This document shows, piece after piece, positions 29,201 through 42,577 of a stretch of DNA of 64,000 nt. The DNA is taken from NCBI RefSeq assembly GCF_020382885.2, contig NC_058511.1, positions 5,611,501-5,675,500 of the forward strand. Reading direction: 5' to 3'. The notes beneath the pieces were generated by a model that saw only the letters and a list, made by a program, of their open reading frames with translations, searched no databases and was not told the origin of the DNA. How positions within the stretch are numbered: the stretch's first letter is position 1; every line of letters starts with the position of its first letter. A program made the position numbers and the translations under genes. The stretch comes from Scatophagus argus. Taxonomy: Eukaryota; Chordata; Actinopteri; Scatophagidae.

Positions 29201-32200
29201 TCTGGAGAGTAGACTGCCTGCAAAGACAAGGAAAGCATTTTCAGGTTGTGCCTTTAAAGTGGGCCTTTTGACTTAAGCATTACTATTATTACTCCACATT
29301 AGTACTCACAGTGTTTTCGCAGTAGCCACAGAGGTCATTTCCACCGATAAAAAGGGTGATCACCTTCCAGTCTGATTTAAAATTGATTCTCTGTACAAGA
29401 AGGAAAAATGCAAAGGGACACGCCTCTTAGATTTGCCAGATTTTGACTTTTAAAAAGCTGAAATTCCTTCACTTTTATTGTTAAAAGTGGATATAACGTA
29501 TTGAAAGTGCAAGAGTTTACCACAGTAGAGCTGGCAAAGAATAAAAATGAACTAAATGATCTAAACTTACAGCGTCGTTCTTCATCCTTTCCACCAGAGC
29601 TCGAACCTGTGCTGGAACATCCCTTAAAAACAAACAAACAAACTAGACTGTTAAAAGCACATTCATATTTCTCTCAACTTTCAGCTTTTAAATTAACTTC
29701 TTCTCGTCATAAACAAACACGGCAGTTAATTTTATACATAATTTTGATTCCAAATACAAGAATACACAATTCAGTTTTAGTATGATGAATTTAATAGTGC
29801 AAAGGAGTTGTGTCTTGAATTTCCCTCGGGATCAATAAAGTATCTGTCTGTCTGTCTGTCTGTCTCCCAGGAGACAATCAGGAAAATCTAAAAATATAAA
29901 CCAAGCAGGTAACAGTATAAAATATCATATATATATATAATATATAAATATCGAGCAGATTTATGTGGGGCCGAACAGCTTTGATGCATTTGATGTATTT
30001 AAGTTTGTGGGTTTTCGGGACTCACTCGCTCTTTGCTCCAGGGACAGCCTGGTTGAGGAAAGCCCCAGCAGTGGTCTGCTTGCCAATGCCAACAGAGAAG
30101 CCCGTCACACGGGAGTTAAAATACTTCAGGATGTCTATTATAACAAAGGAGTAATAATTTTTAAAAAAAGCAGATTTAAGTGTGAACAGAGACAACGCAA
30201 CAAAAACTGACTTGAATGTGTCATTTAAACCAACTTGTCAAGAGGACTCACTGGGCAGTGTGGTGACAGTTGTGAGGTCTTTATCTCCTCCGATGCTGCA
30301 GAAAAAAGAAAATGGATGTTGACACAGTGGATACACTTCATACAGGCACTGCAGCACGTTAACGTGAGCATTAAGCTGAAACGTTGCGTCATGTCGTGTT
30401 GGAACGACTCACCTCCAGGACAAACCTCTGTACTCACGCAGGACGTCCATGATGTCGTTCTGGCCCGACGCTATACCGTTCCCTGCCTGAGAGACAGCGT
30501 TTCAGCCACATGATGAAATAAGACAGTAGTAGACAGAGGCAGGCAGTAGTTTACGGTGTAAGACCTTGTCCCAATAGACACCAGAATATCAGGCTCTTCC
30601 TTTACTGTTCATATCAAAACTGTGATTTCTTTACACTGTTACACCACTGGACTTTCTTTCTTCATGTGATAATTTTAGTTACTAGTTAATTTAAAGATTC
30701 AGATTATTCAGTGTTGATTCAGCGGTTTTTACTCCTGAAGTATAACCAAACATATTTTTAGGATCAATGAGAAAGTGACTCACTGTCAGAGAGTCTCCCA
30801 CAGCAGCTACCACTTTAATATCTCCAGGTCTGAGTTGGTGCACTGGGAAAAATACACAAAACAAAATCTGACTTTTAGAGAGACTTCACAGGAATGTAAT
30901 CCTCATATACGCTAAAATAACAACAAAACCATTTAGAATTACTGTAATGTATAGGATTGAGGTAAAGATATGACAAAATTAGATTTCATATTATCACAAT
31001 GATTATAGAACATAAACGATAAAATGAAAAGATAAAACATGCGACATGTATGTACATTAATACATCAATATGAACGCACATGTATGTCTCATGTTTTATG
31101 AGATTGTAACATAAAAACATAAAAAAGTGAATCAACAGTCACCCAGGCACCTGATGAACACCTGAGATGTAAACATGAACCGTCTTACCTGAGGTGGGCG
31201 TGGAAGGTGAGGGACCGAGGTTCTTACAGGGCATCGTTGTGCCTGTAACCTGAGCGGACACACGGAGCACATCCACGGTCAGAACCAAACAGGAGGCGCA
31301 CAACGCTGCACCAAAACGTCCATTTGACAATACTCACTCGGGTAGAGAGAGGAGCCGCATCGCTGTGGTGATACGAAGGAGAGTTTCCCTCCGTCCTCAG
31401 GAAGGGCCGGTCCTGTGGGAGGGAGGCAGACAGGACGTTAGTATTAGTGTGGCGCATTAACACGCTGATTTAACTGCACGTGTGTGAGTTTTTAGCACAG
31501 TGACTCACCTCAGTGGGACATGGCAACGTGGTGATCTTTCCCTCGTCTTCTGCGCTGGGTTGGCCACTCGTGGGCTGCAGCTGAAAGACAGAAAAGTCGT
31601 CGTCCTCAGCTTCTGAGAGAAGAGCAGCTCAGCGACAGAGAGAGAGAGAGACAGGGGCAGATAGACAGCTGAGATTGCTCACCAGGTTGGTCCACATCTG
31701 CACCATCAGGTTGTTGGTTTGCTGTGACGCTTGTGACTCCCAGAGGAGCTTCCCACTCTGTTCAAGGCAAGAACAGTTAGCTGTGTGTGAGATACAGAAA
31801 GTACCAGGACCCTGGATCTCTTACTGTCACAGCCTTGTTGATTTTATTTTATCTTTTTATTTTGTTGTGTTGACATTTTTTGACAGTGACGCCTGTAGCA
31901 GCTGTGACCCCTTTCATTTACGATAAATGCTGTTAACTATTGCTTCTCTTTCCACCTGTCTTTCTGGGGGAAATAAAATAGAAGCACATTCAACCAGTTG
32001 ACAATGAAATGGAATAAAAAGAAAAAGCTTTCCTACTCACAGACGACTTTTTAAAGAGAAATAAAAGGAAAAGTCCAGACTGCTGTCTACTTTACAGAGC
32101 ACTGACTCCTAAAATGCTATTTGCTCTGTTTTAGCTTTAGCTCTCCAGCTCGCAGCAGACATTTTGACATGTCACAGTAAGAAAAGGGTTTAAGCTGCTT

Positions 32201-35200
32201 CAGTTTCAGGGTCCTGGTCCATGTGTTTTTCCTGTTATGACAAGACAAACTGATCTACTTAGAAGCTGTAATTACTCTCACCATAAAAACTGAAAAGGCT
32301 AGTTTTAGTCATATTTGGTGTTTGAGATTTGTCTCCTAATGAACATAAATGAGTCAGAAAGATTGGTTTGCCAAACTATGTACCCAAGGACCTCCAAAAC
32401 CTTCACTTTATTGTGAAAAATAATCACAGTTCCCTTTGAATCGGGGCCAGTAAGGATTAACAAATTGGTGCAAAGAGATTACAGTGTAACAATAAGGGGT
32501 TGAGGGACGGCGTCCCCCGGTGACTCACTGCAACAGATGAGAGGTCTGCGATGAAAGGCGAGTCCTGCATCACGACAGTGAAGTCATCTCTGTCACTGTA
32601 CCAGCGCTTCTTTACCAAGAGCTCATCCAAGGACGCCTGAGTCGAGAGGGAAAGTTTACCATGAAGAGGTCACGTATGCGCTGCAGCAAACTGTCAGCAA
32701 AGACTTTCACAGCAGCACAAACAAGCAAAGCACTGAGCGTAGCTGACAGATGTTTTCCAGGATGAACAATGCGCAGACCTGCAGAGCTTGCTTCAGCACG
32801 GCCCTCTGAAGTCGGACTTCTCCTTCACTGTTTGCCTCCATGCACGAACACATCCTGTCGGCGAAACAGACTCACTCATTAAAACTCATTACAGAGACAT
32901 TCTGTACTGCCCTGCTGCTTCATCGCCACTTCATCACTGAAGCTGGACAGAAGTCCAGCAGAAAGAAGGAATTAATATTAAATGTTTATATTACTGATCT
33001 CTACTATTTAATCCTCCAGCCTACGTCTCATCTTTTCTCTCTTCTCTCAAAGGAGGCCTGCAACTAAGTACACTTACTCAAGTAGTCTACGTTTTGGAGG
33101 CCAATATGAACTCACTTGTTGTCGAAACCGTCGCGTCTTTCGTCCCATAATGCAACACTGACGATGGTCCGAGTCAGCTGCAACACAGCGAAGGCGAAAG
33201 GAGGAATGTGAAAAATGTGTCACGACACAGCGACTGAGCGAAAGAAATGTTGCATCTGAAATCTGATCTGAAACGTACCTGAGAGTGCAGCAGCTGCAGA
33301 GCCTCATCCACCTCTTTAACCACGGACTGAACCTGCACGCAAACGCAACACTCTGAGACTATTGCACCACACGTGTTTATTCAGGTTCTCCACAGGTGTC
33401 GTGAGACGCTGTGGGTGGCTCACAACACCTGTGGTGGAACTCTTATGCTGGGTCACATACGAGAGAAAACAGCAGCTCTAAGGAAGTTTTTTTTAACTAT
33501 CATTAAACATTTCCCTGCCTCTACACAGCTGTTTTAGCTCTTCTGCTCCTTTCAGAAGCTGTTGGTCGCTGAAGGTATCAAGATCAAGTGATCTGACCTC
33601 TCAACTGTTAATCGATAAGCGCACAGTATTTTTTTCCGTGACGACAACTTCATGGACGTTAACATCTTTTGCTGTTTACCTGCTGCTGCTCACAGATACA
33701 GAGCTGATCCACCTGAACAAAGAGAAGGAGCAGCTTCCAGTCTTTATCCACATCAATGATCTGTAGGAGAAGGTAAAAAAATGATTTGAAGATACTCAGA
33801 TAAAGAGGTTATAAGGGCTCGCTGTGGAATAACTGCAATGAACAAGCCATTGAGATTGAAGCAGATGTAAAATAAGTTCAATGTGAATCAATGTGCTTTA
33901 AGATGGGAGCACCTACCTGATTGTTCTGGAGGTACAGGGAAGCTTGCTTTGCCTGCTCCAACAGTGTGCTACAAATCAAACACAAGGAGGAAAACCACTT
34001 AAAATCACTGGAAGCAAACAGGATCACGGGTTGCATATTTCTCACGTGAAATGTGCAGTCCGTACCTGTGCGTTTCTTCTGAGTGAGGACTGATCAGCGC
34101 GGGATTGAACAACGTCATCAGCTCTGATGGAGGGACATTAACACCAGCTCAATGCCAAAACACGCAGCTTGTTAGCGTAACCACAGTAGAGCTTAAAAGA
34201 TCAGTCGATCAATCGAGTGGCCAAATGACAGAAAACGAATCAGCGACAATTCTTGATGTTTGATTAAATTTTAAGTACATTTTAATGCAGACATGTCGAA
34301 AATGCACTGGTCTGACTTGTCTTGTGTGAATATTTGCTTTGTTTTGGTCAAAAGAAGCAGTTTGAATATGTTGGCACAGGCTTTATGAAACTGTGATTAA
34401 CACTTTTTAATTTTTATGGCATTTCAAACATCAAACAATCCACAAATTTATCGAGAATATACCAGTTTTAGGCCCACCATTAGTTGTTATGTTCCTAAGA
34501 AAAGCTATTTTCTTAATGAAAACATGGAGAAATAAGTTGAAGTTGACCATAAGAAGATTCTCTCTGTGAGTCTCATAATAACTCTAAATTTTTGCACTAA
34601 TTTTTGCAAGTCATCACAGCTTAAACCATAACAACATCCATACACTCTTAACATCCTATTGATCAACAACTGTGACCTTCCTGCTTTGTGTCAGCCAATA
34701 TTTTATCTCTCTGAAGTACCGGCAAGACTTAGAAGATAACAGACCTCAGACCTGGTGTGCGCCAAGTGTATTGGGATTCACTGTTTCAAATTATCAGTCA
34801 GTGCAGATATCCGTGTAGTAAAGATAGTGCACAGTAGTGTAATAGAAGCTCTTTCGATGAATTGCAGTGTGTTACTGACATGGTGAGCCCCTTCTAGGCA
34901 AAGTTAAGCTTTGACTTAGCAGCAGTAAACATACAGAGCTGCCACTGATGATTATTTTTTATTATCGATTAATCTTCCAATCATTTTCTCCAGCAATTAA
35001 ATCATAGTTTATAAAATGTAAAAAAAAAAAAAAAATGTGAAAAATGCTGATCACAGTTTCCCTGATCTCAAATTGACATCTTTTATTCGCTTATTTTGTC
35101 CAACCCACAGCCCCAAACTGAAAGACTCTTCATAGTTGGAACCAGCAATCGTGTAAACATTATAAACATAATAAAACCCACCTGTGAGTCTTGACAGCAC

Positions 35201-36348
35201 CATGGTCAGCTCAGTGCTGCAGGAAAAGAAAAGACCACAGTGAGATGTGTCCACGGCTGTTGTATTAAAGACCTTGCGGTGTGGATGCCCCTTCGTGACT
35301 GAAGCTAACTGGTGACCTGTGCTCACCTGGGACTGTGAAGTCCAATGGAGGACAACACGGCCACATCTGAGGGGCGAACGCTGTTAACTTGAGGGAGGAA
35401 AAAACAGTCATTTAAATTGAATCTCAGTATTGAGCTGGCTTTGTTGCAAAAGAGAAATAAAATATTGTAGCAGCAGTATTCGAGCAGTATTCGAGCAGTG
35501 GAATTAAGTTACTTTCCACCAGTGATGTATAGACTGGTACAGGAGATACTAGTATGTTAAGTATTCCCCTGAAAATGTACAGTCAAAATCAGTAATGAAG
35601 GTCTTGTGAAGATCAGATGATCATCACACTAACAGTGAGGAAAAACACCTGAAGCCTGCAGTCATGAATATAAATCGGGCTAAACTGTCAGACTTACCAT
35701 TGGAAGGAGGCGACTGAGAGGGGGACATGTGAGTGCACGGCAGCCCAGCGACTGAAATCAGGGACAGAAAACAAATTATAAAGACACGTATTTAATATAG
35801 TGGATCAAATATCAATACACCGAGTATATATATGTGTATAATTTCCATACAAATTGTGCAAAAGTGATTGAAAATAATGGGAAATCCCCAGATGCTCGGC
35901 TCAAACCCACTCAATATATTACGCTATGAAACGCGTATGCTATATTATTAGATCACTCACTGTGCAGAATCTTTCAATTCTGCACATTTTCTGCTCTGAC
36001 ATAAAGCAGAAAGAACGATGGCTTCTGTCAAATCAAAAAGTGATCGCAGAAAGGTTGAACATAATTTTCAATTCTACAACTCTGAGTAATTAAAGCACAA
36101 AATAAAACATCTTCTCCTGGATGTGTTTGAATACACTTTCCTCCACTGATGAGTGTCACATTTTATTCAGAACCAACAAATCCAGCTTCATCCCCCCCAA
36201 AACAGACAATCTTTACAAGTTTACTACATGCATTATTATGTTTATATCCTCTAAAATAAACAGTCAGCATTAAATGAAGCAAACGGTGTAAACCTGCTGT
36301 CCATGTGAGCCCCAGGACTGTGATGAGAACCTGCTGTGGAAACATCAT
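26279..36348 (-). CDS. plb1: Phospholipase B1-like, short form (signal peptide, one degenerate and one complete GDSL repeat)
   Basis: Mammalian PLB1 is a brush-border lipase with four GDSL repeats and a C-terminal anchor (~1,450 residues). Here 28 exons join in phase over 666 codons; limits include 36294-36348 (signal peptide), 35327-35387, 33680-33760, 30784-30842, 29310-29390, 28218-28313, 27685-27762. The first repeat (~35.4-31.7 kb) has [15 protein letters not shown] where active repeats have GDSL. The second is complete: [54 protein letters not shown], and [10 protein letters not shown]. This matches human repeat 2. The 3' end is unclear. A short exon at 26279-26329 is phase-compatible with the 27685-27762 exon and would give ~682 residues. 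No transmembrane segment is seen, so the product may be secreted. The signal peptide is [17 protein letters not shown]; either of two adjacent ATGs (36348, 36345) may start it. Confidence 0.82.
27213..27488 (-). pseudogene. Remnant of a third GDSL repeat of plb1 (two exon-like blocks)
   Basis: Two blocks resemble the start of a further lipase repeat. Block 27463-27488 would read SDTVPTS, as in human repeat linkers. Block 27213-27271 reads [20 protein letters not shown], has good splice sites, and has the same 59-bp length as the equivalent exon of repeat 2 (30784-30842). The first block is 26 bp, one base off the phase needed from the preceding exon, and would hit a stop as GGA ATC TGA. No GxND or DxxH blocks follow. 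Either a microexon was missed or these are leftovers of a lost repeat. Confidence 0.55.
29817..29866 (-). repeat. LINE-tail-like repeat with (CTGT)n
   Basis: TTTCCCTCGGGATCAATAAAG is followed by TATCTGTCTGTC and more CTGT units. It is the same tail family as at 1500-1548. It lies in an intron of plb1. Confidence 0.6.
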
Positions 36349-38857
36349 CTCTCTGATTTTCTCTGGTCTTGTCCTCGTAGATGTCTTCTGCAGCCCTCCT
36401 TCCACCCTGCTCTCTCTGTTAGGCAGCAGATCGTCTGTCTCACTACCAGGTATATATTGATACGCACGGAGGGGAGGGACTGGCTTTATTGGTCTTAAGG
36501 TTCTAGCATTTATCTGATTTACATCAGAACAATGCATGATGTGTTCTGCAGTTAGATAAGAGAAGAGGCTAAGGTCTTTACTGCTCTAACAAGCTGCATG
36601 AAACACAGCCACATTATAAACCTGTTTTGTGGTTATGATAAAAATATATATACAGTATATCTGCATATCTGAATCTACCCAGCAGGACTTCAGTTATAAG
36701 CTTTGTTTTATGTCCTGTGTCAGACCTGCGAGTGTGTTATGACCCCTGTTCAGGAGAGACCTGCAGAGGGTCAGCAGTACCAGCCAGAAGATCATCGACT
36801 GCTCCCTGATTTAACTCTCACATGCTGAACATTGGTTACTTTAGAGGTGCTTTAGTCACTACTGCCAGACTGGCAGTTTCCCTGTCTTTAGTCCTTATGA
36901 AAAGTGCAAAGCTCTTTGCTAAGATACAAGTGGGATGTGAACATGACCTCTCCACTACAGCAGCACAAGGTCAGGAATCACACCACTTTGTTGGTCAGCT
37001 GATACAAGCATGGACAGGGGAGGTGCAAGAGGGGAAAGTTATCTTGGTTATTGGCAGATAGTTGCAGATATCACTATTTGTTATCTAGAGAATTTATGAG
37101 CACAATGAGGTGAAAAAAACTGTTTTCCCCATCAATCATACTCGTCCATGTCAAATGGGTTACATAAATTTGAAATAATACTTCAACACCCCTTTTTGAT
37201 TTGGACTGACAGGAGAAGTGGCAGGATCACAGAAGTCACTTTGGTCACTTGTGTTTATATTGTTATATCTCGACAACACAGTTAGAAAAATATGTTTTCT
37301 TTTACGTAAGTAAGTACTGTTATTAAGCTGGAATATCTCTTATCTCTCTGCTGATTAGACAGTTGATCGGTGACCAGAAGGTCGGAGAAGTTAATAAAAC
37401 AAATGGCCTGGTTTTTACTACTACTGTCCATCATGAGCCACACACGCTGATACCATCAACTGATTCTTTCTGCACAATGCAGTCATTGTGTCCTCACAGC
37501 AGATCTTGAATGCTGCGGAAATAAGAACGCTGATTACCATAATGCAGATACAAGGTCAAATTGCTTGTACAGTCTGTTATCTTCCCTCAAGGACATTAAC
37601 TCTGCACAAATTCCTAGAAGCGAGACCTTTATGTCCCTGATCTATGCTAGTCTTGGAGCAACCTGAGCTGGGGTGAACAGTTTGTTTTGTAGCCCTCGCT
37701 AGCAAACGTACCAACAATTAAAAACTCACTGGCCTGGAGTGAAATCACCATTTTCCTTCTTTGTGTCAACAAACAGTGCAACAGACAGGATTTCATTAAA
37801 GATTTTACATTTTTAAATTGTGGACTTTCATACTCTGTCCCAGACTTAAGAACTGTGGTTAACTTAAAAATACAAAGAAGGTGAAATAAGAAGGAGTTAA
37901 GTAGACAGTTTCTGAGGCATGTTTTGGAGAGACTTGGTCATGAAGAATAATATATTTCTGGGCTAATATATGGTGGTTTTAGCTTTGAATACTTTATTGG
38001 ATACAACACTGGTTTTTTTTAGCTCATAAATGTTTACATTCATCAATGTGAATTCATAAGATCAGTTTAGTTTCCATTTCTATTTCCATTTCAAGAAATT
38101 TCCTTTGATTTGATCCCAATTTTTAATTAAATACTACAAATAAATCTGAGATCGTCAGACTTGTCTTGAGAAAAATGAGAGCTTATGAAGTAAAAGAAAA
38201 GATAGTAAATAATAACTATAACATAAATATTATTATAAATAACAACTAGCAGTTCAGTAGGAGAACAGGAAGTGTTGAGAAGAACAGAAGAATTAAAGAC
38301 AGAGTTGTGTCACTTTCCACAAAGACTGATTGAGATTCCTTCCGTCTGTCTTCTTTAGTTGCTTTTTATTAAGTGAAGAAGCCTGTCAAAGGACAAGAGG
38401 TGGTGTGAGGAGCACCAACTGGAGCCAAAAGACCACCAGATGTCAGGAGGAGAGAGACCTCCATGTGGCGTTTTGGGACACTGATAATGCCTTGGATTCA
38501 CTGTCACACACCTAAACGTTAGAGGATTTGAGGTTCTTGAACAGTCTGGCATATGAAATGCCTTGGGAGCAGAAAGTGCATCAGGCTTACAGTACGAAGG
38601 CAAAAAGCTGTCAGATTATTATATTATTATCTATTACACCTGTGTGATTTGGGTGTGTGCCAGGTATCACCAGGTCAGGTTTACATCCTTGTAATTTTGT
38701 TAATCATAACTCAAAGATTAATCAGTCACTTGATGGGTTATTATTTTTTATGTAACATGATGATAAGTGTGCTGTGTATATTTGATTGGTAGCCTGGTCA
38801 GTGCTACAATACTTGATAACAAGCGCACTGCACGCACTTTATCCTGCTTTATTTCTC
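36349..38857. other. Intergenic, plb1 upstream side
   Basis: The first few hundred bases hold the 5' end and promoter of plb1. The start codon frame stays open upstream to 36537, without known similarity. Beyond that I see only AT-rich sequence with no coding exon, repeat family or RNA gene that I can support. Confidence 0.45.
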
Positions 38858-39004
38858 TGCTCCTGTGTGTGTTTCACTGCATGTAATTTGCCAGGTGTTG
38901 CATGTGTGTGTTCAGCTAAGGATGGGTCAAATGCAGAAGACGAATTCAGCGTGTGTATGTAAAAATATATATACTGTCAATAAAGCTGATTCTTCTTCTT
39001 CTTC
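38858..39004 (+). repeat. 5'-truncated SINE copy
   Basis: Matches the right half of the SINE at 23371-23707: CTCCTGTGTGTGTTTCACTG, then GGTGTTGCATGTGTGTGTTC, ending CAATAAAGCTGATTC and a (TTC)n tail. The A and B boxes are missing. Confidence 0.75.
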
Positions 39005-40370
39005 TGACAGGCTGCTGATCTCTGGAAGCGTCACCAAGGCTAAAATGAATTTACCTCTGCGCAGTATGAAATGAACGAAACACAAGTGAATGATTCCCTT
39101 CACACGATACCCACACACACACACACACTTGCCTGCCCCTCTATTGATACCAGTGTCAGATATATAAGTCACTATCATCCAGTTCTATCATTTCCCCATT
39201 CCTCTCTGTCCTTTCTCCTATGTGGATCAAAATCCTCACACCAAAGACCAGGATTCCCAGTCTGCACTTCAGCCTGTTTTCATTTCTTGACATGAACCTT
39301 TCCACACGGGGTTGTAATAACTGGTAACGGTGAACTGCCCTTCTGTTATCCTCATTTCTATGACTATATACCTGTCTGTGGAGATTCTCAGTCACCCAGG
39401 TCACATTCACTCAAAGAGTTAAAGCAATCACTGCTCATCCAAGCAGCTTCAGCAGTTCTGGAAAACTGTTTGGTGGGTCTTATGGCTTTCATGTGAATTG
39501 GAGTGAAACTTCCTGGGTGTACTCTTCCTCTTCCTCTTGGCTGACAACTCTAAACTGCATCTTCTTGTATCTTGCAGCTGCCCCCGATTTGATTTTAACC
39601 ACAGAGACACACAACCTCCGATAAACTTGGCAAGCGATTTATGCATTTCATGATTTACTGCCAAATCTTTTCCATTTTGGATTTAATTTCCACCGCAGCA
39701 CTGAAGAGTCCTGCCTCCTTCCGCTCCCTGTCAGCCTCTGTGAAAGCGTCCTGGTGTGGTACTCTGACCTGTTGAATCTCTCCTCTCCCTGGTCATCACT
39801 TCACATCCTTCCTGTGCCACGCCATGACACCACGCTTCTCTTTCCCACAACGCTCACGCTCACGCCTCTCCACACCTAACACACCTTCACACCTACAATA
39901 TCAGAGACACGAGGAGCACATCTTTGTCCGTTTAAGCATCTCACTACACGTGTGCCTTTATACTTTCACCTCTGGCATTCTTCAACTCTCCATTGAGAGT
40001 CCACATCTCTCTCTTCTTCGGGAAGTTGACTTGACCAGCTTCTTTAAGGACACGCCCCCTACATCACGCACGCGCAAGCACACACACACATACACTTGAT
40101 TGGTCCTATCTTCAAACCTAAGCCGGCAGGCTTCCCCGTCCTCACAGTCCGGATCCAGTCTCTCTGCATCCAGCGCGTCCCATTATCCACAGATCATCAC
40201 TTTCCGGTCTGGTCTGCTTTACTGAAGCTGAGAGCCGTCAAACGTACAAAGCTGTGATTGACACTAATGAGGTTACACTCTGATTTAAAGTGGGGAACCC
40301 GACTTCCAGCTTCTGCTGAGGACTGGCTGGTGAGGTCAGTCTTCACTAAGCAGGGCCTTAGAAACTGACC
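39005..40370. other. Intergenic, no gene seen
   Basis: Contains a short (AC)n run near 39112-39130 and pyrimidine-rich, cytosine-rich stretches. Short open frames without similarity only. Confidence 0.4.
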
Positions 40371-40528
40371 GACTTTGGGTTTTTTACTTGGGTCTGAAAC
40401 AAGTTCCCTCCAAATCTTGTGGAAAGCCTTCCCAGAGGAGTGGAAACTGTTGTGACCCCAACACTGTCTACGTAGTCCCTGTTGGTGTAATGGTCAGGTG
40501 TCCCAATTCTTTTGTCTATATAGCGTAT
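40371..40528 (+). mobile_element. End fragment of a Tc1-like element related to the copy at 2257-2777
   Basis: CAAATCTTGTGGAAAGCCTT, then AGTGGAAACTG, then GTCCCTGTTGGTGTAATGGT, and the terminal AATTCTTTTGTCTATATAG. This is the reverse complement, with changes, of the left end of the 2257-2777 element. The opposite end is not found nearby, so it is a one-ended fragment. Confidence 0.7.
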
Positions 40529-41350
40529 GTTTTGTGCGAAACTCTTGATTTGTAAATCATCTGGTAACTGTCAACAATTGTAGTGGAGTTACAACGTTAC
40601 AACGTTGTCAGAAAATTGTGAAAAATCCCACAGCCTCTCCAAATTAATTGTTCTGGTTCACCCGTTGATGAGATCAGTTGATCAGTACGTGTTCGTTTTT
40701 ATGGTTGCTTTTTGATTAATCGGACACACATGGTTGCAAAACAGTTGCATTGTTCATCACAACTGCAGTCTTGCAGAGTTTCTCACTTCCACTTTCAAAA
40801 CTGTGTCTACACATATAAATAGACGGAGTTAATACATTCTGTATATAACTACATTGCAAATAATCCATTATCATCAAAAACCCATACACATTCTGCAGAT
40901 GCGGTCCTCCTGCTGCCCCCCACGCAGAGCTCCTGTCCTGGGCTGCTGCTGTAGTGTCCACTCTTCTTAACTAGTGGCGTGGAGAGAATTAACATGCACT
41001 TTCTCACCCGACCGCAACATGACGTCTTGCAGCGTACAGGTGTGCTCTGCTGCTCCCTTGTGGTCATTATTTGGAGCTACATTAAGCCACCCGGGAAACA
41101 CGGAAACACTGGTGAGACTCGACATTCAAAATAAAAGTACAATTGAAAACAAAGCTGGTTTACAGGCATGGAAGTGGTGACTCTGGTCCTCAGTACTCTA
41201 CTACAGCTTTAAAATGACCATTATGACTATGATAATAACAACAATATAAATAATAATAATAATAGAACGACCATTTTAAACGCCTTTATCTAAAATAATA
41301 ATAATAATAATTAGTGGCATCTTAATTTGAACGTTTACCGCGGAGGAAAG
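40529..41350. other. Intergenic, upstream of ypel5
   Basis: No gene seen. AAT-type simple repeats occur near 41240-41310. CpG content rises toward 41340, where the ypel5 promoter probably begins. Confidence 0.4.
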
Positions 41351-41399
41351 CGTTCTCTCACCGTTGCTAGCTTGACCGAAACAAACGCCATTGATGGTT

Positions 41400-41560
41400 G
41401 CATCAACTGCTTTCTGTGATTGTTGTTGTCAAGCTCGACTCCGAGGAAACGTGAAGCTGTCTGATATCTAGAGTTTAAAAACAGGTTAATAAAGACACTT
41501 CGACGAGAAAAAATATAATTTTCCTACTCCGACTGCTGTTCCGCTGGCTAACGTTACGAG
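41400..41560 (+). other. Putative 5' non-coding first exon of ypel5
   Basis: The exon end is set by a strong donor (GTTACGAG|GTGAGG, end 41560). The partner acceptor (TGTTTTTAG|) is at 42559, 18 bp before the start codon. A single 5' non-coding exon is usual for YPEL genes. The 5' limit is a guess. Confidence 0.45.
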
Positions 41561-42577
41561 GTGAGGAATTTGGCTTAACCGTTGTTTGGCCTATTAGCGA
41601 TTATCCGGATGCCTTTGACAGTATTTAACGTGTTCTGACATGTTATCAAGCAACCCGTCAGACTGTTTCATAAAATATACTGTTTTTTTTCCTAGTTCGT
41701 GGTGAAAAGCTCACCCAGAGTGATGTTTATCTTGGCTTTTGCTAAACCTTGTTATTGACATAATGATGCCTTCAAGGAGTCCTGGAATTCCCATCATTCC
41801 AGAGTGAAAGTCATAAATAGTAGCACTTTATTTACAGCGAGAAGGCACAAAATAAACTGTATGGTTAGTTTGTGTGGCAAATGCAATAAAACGGGTAACT
41901 GATATATGACATACTGTAAGATGAACTGATTGCATTTCTTTACAAATAATGGTTTTAAATGCTTCACATTAGCTAAACCCTTAAAAGGATGCTAATGAAA
42001 CAGTGCCTGCTTACAATTATTTGTGCCAAACTGTGAAAGGACTTTTATTTTTTAATTTTTTACTATATATTCTTTACAGGCTGATTTACATGGTTTTTCA
42101 TCAGGGCTCACCCCTTAAATGTCTTTCAGAAACTGGGTGTCATGGCAGGAAGAAATGAGGCAGCAGAGAGAAAATTATCTGTCACATCAGAGATCATTTT
42201 TTGAATCAATAACCTCATAAAATTGATGATTAACAAAACAATTTAGATTTTGTTATTGGAAAAAAATTACCATTCTGGGATGTCTGACAACAAATCAAGC
42301 AAATTAGACAAACCGAGGGAATTTATCAAACTGGTGAACTGGCACAGGAGACAATTAATGGAGAGCTAACACATAAATGGCAAAAGCTCTGACATCTCAC
42401 AGTATGCATCACCATGTTGCTTACCCATAAATATGAAATACATTTTTCACTTGTTTTTATTTACTTTTTGATTATTTACATACAGTGCCTTGAGTTGCTA
42501 CAGAAATGTCAGTAACATCACCTAACGGTGCCACTGTCTTTGTAGTTTCTTGTTTTTAGCAGCTGTCGGTGGACACA

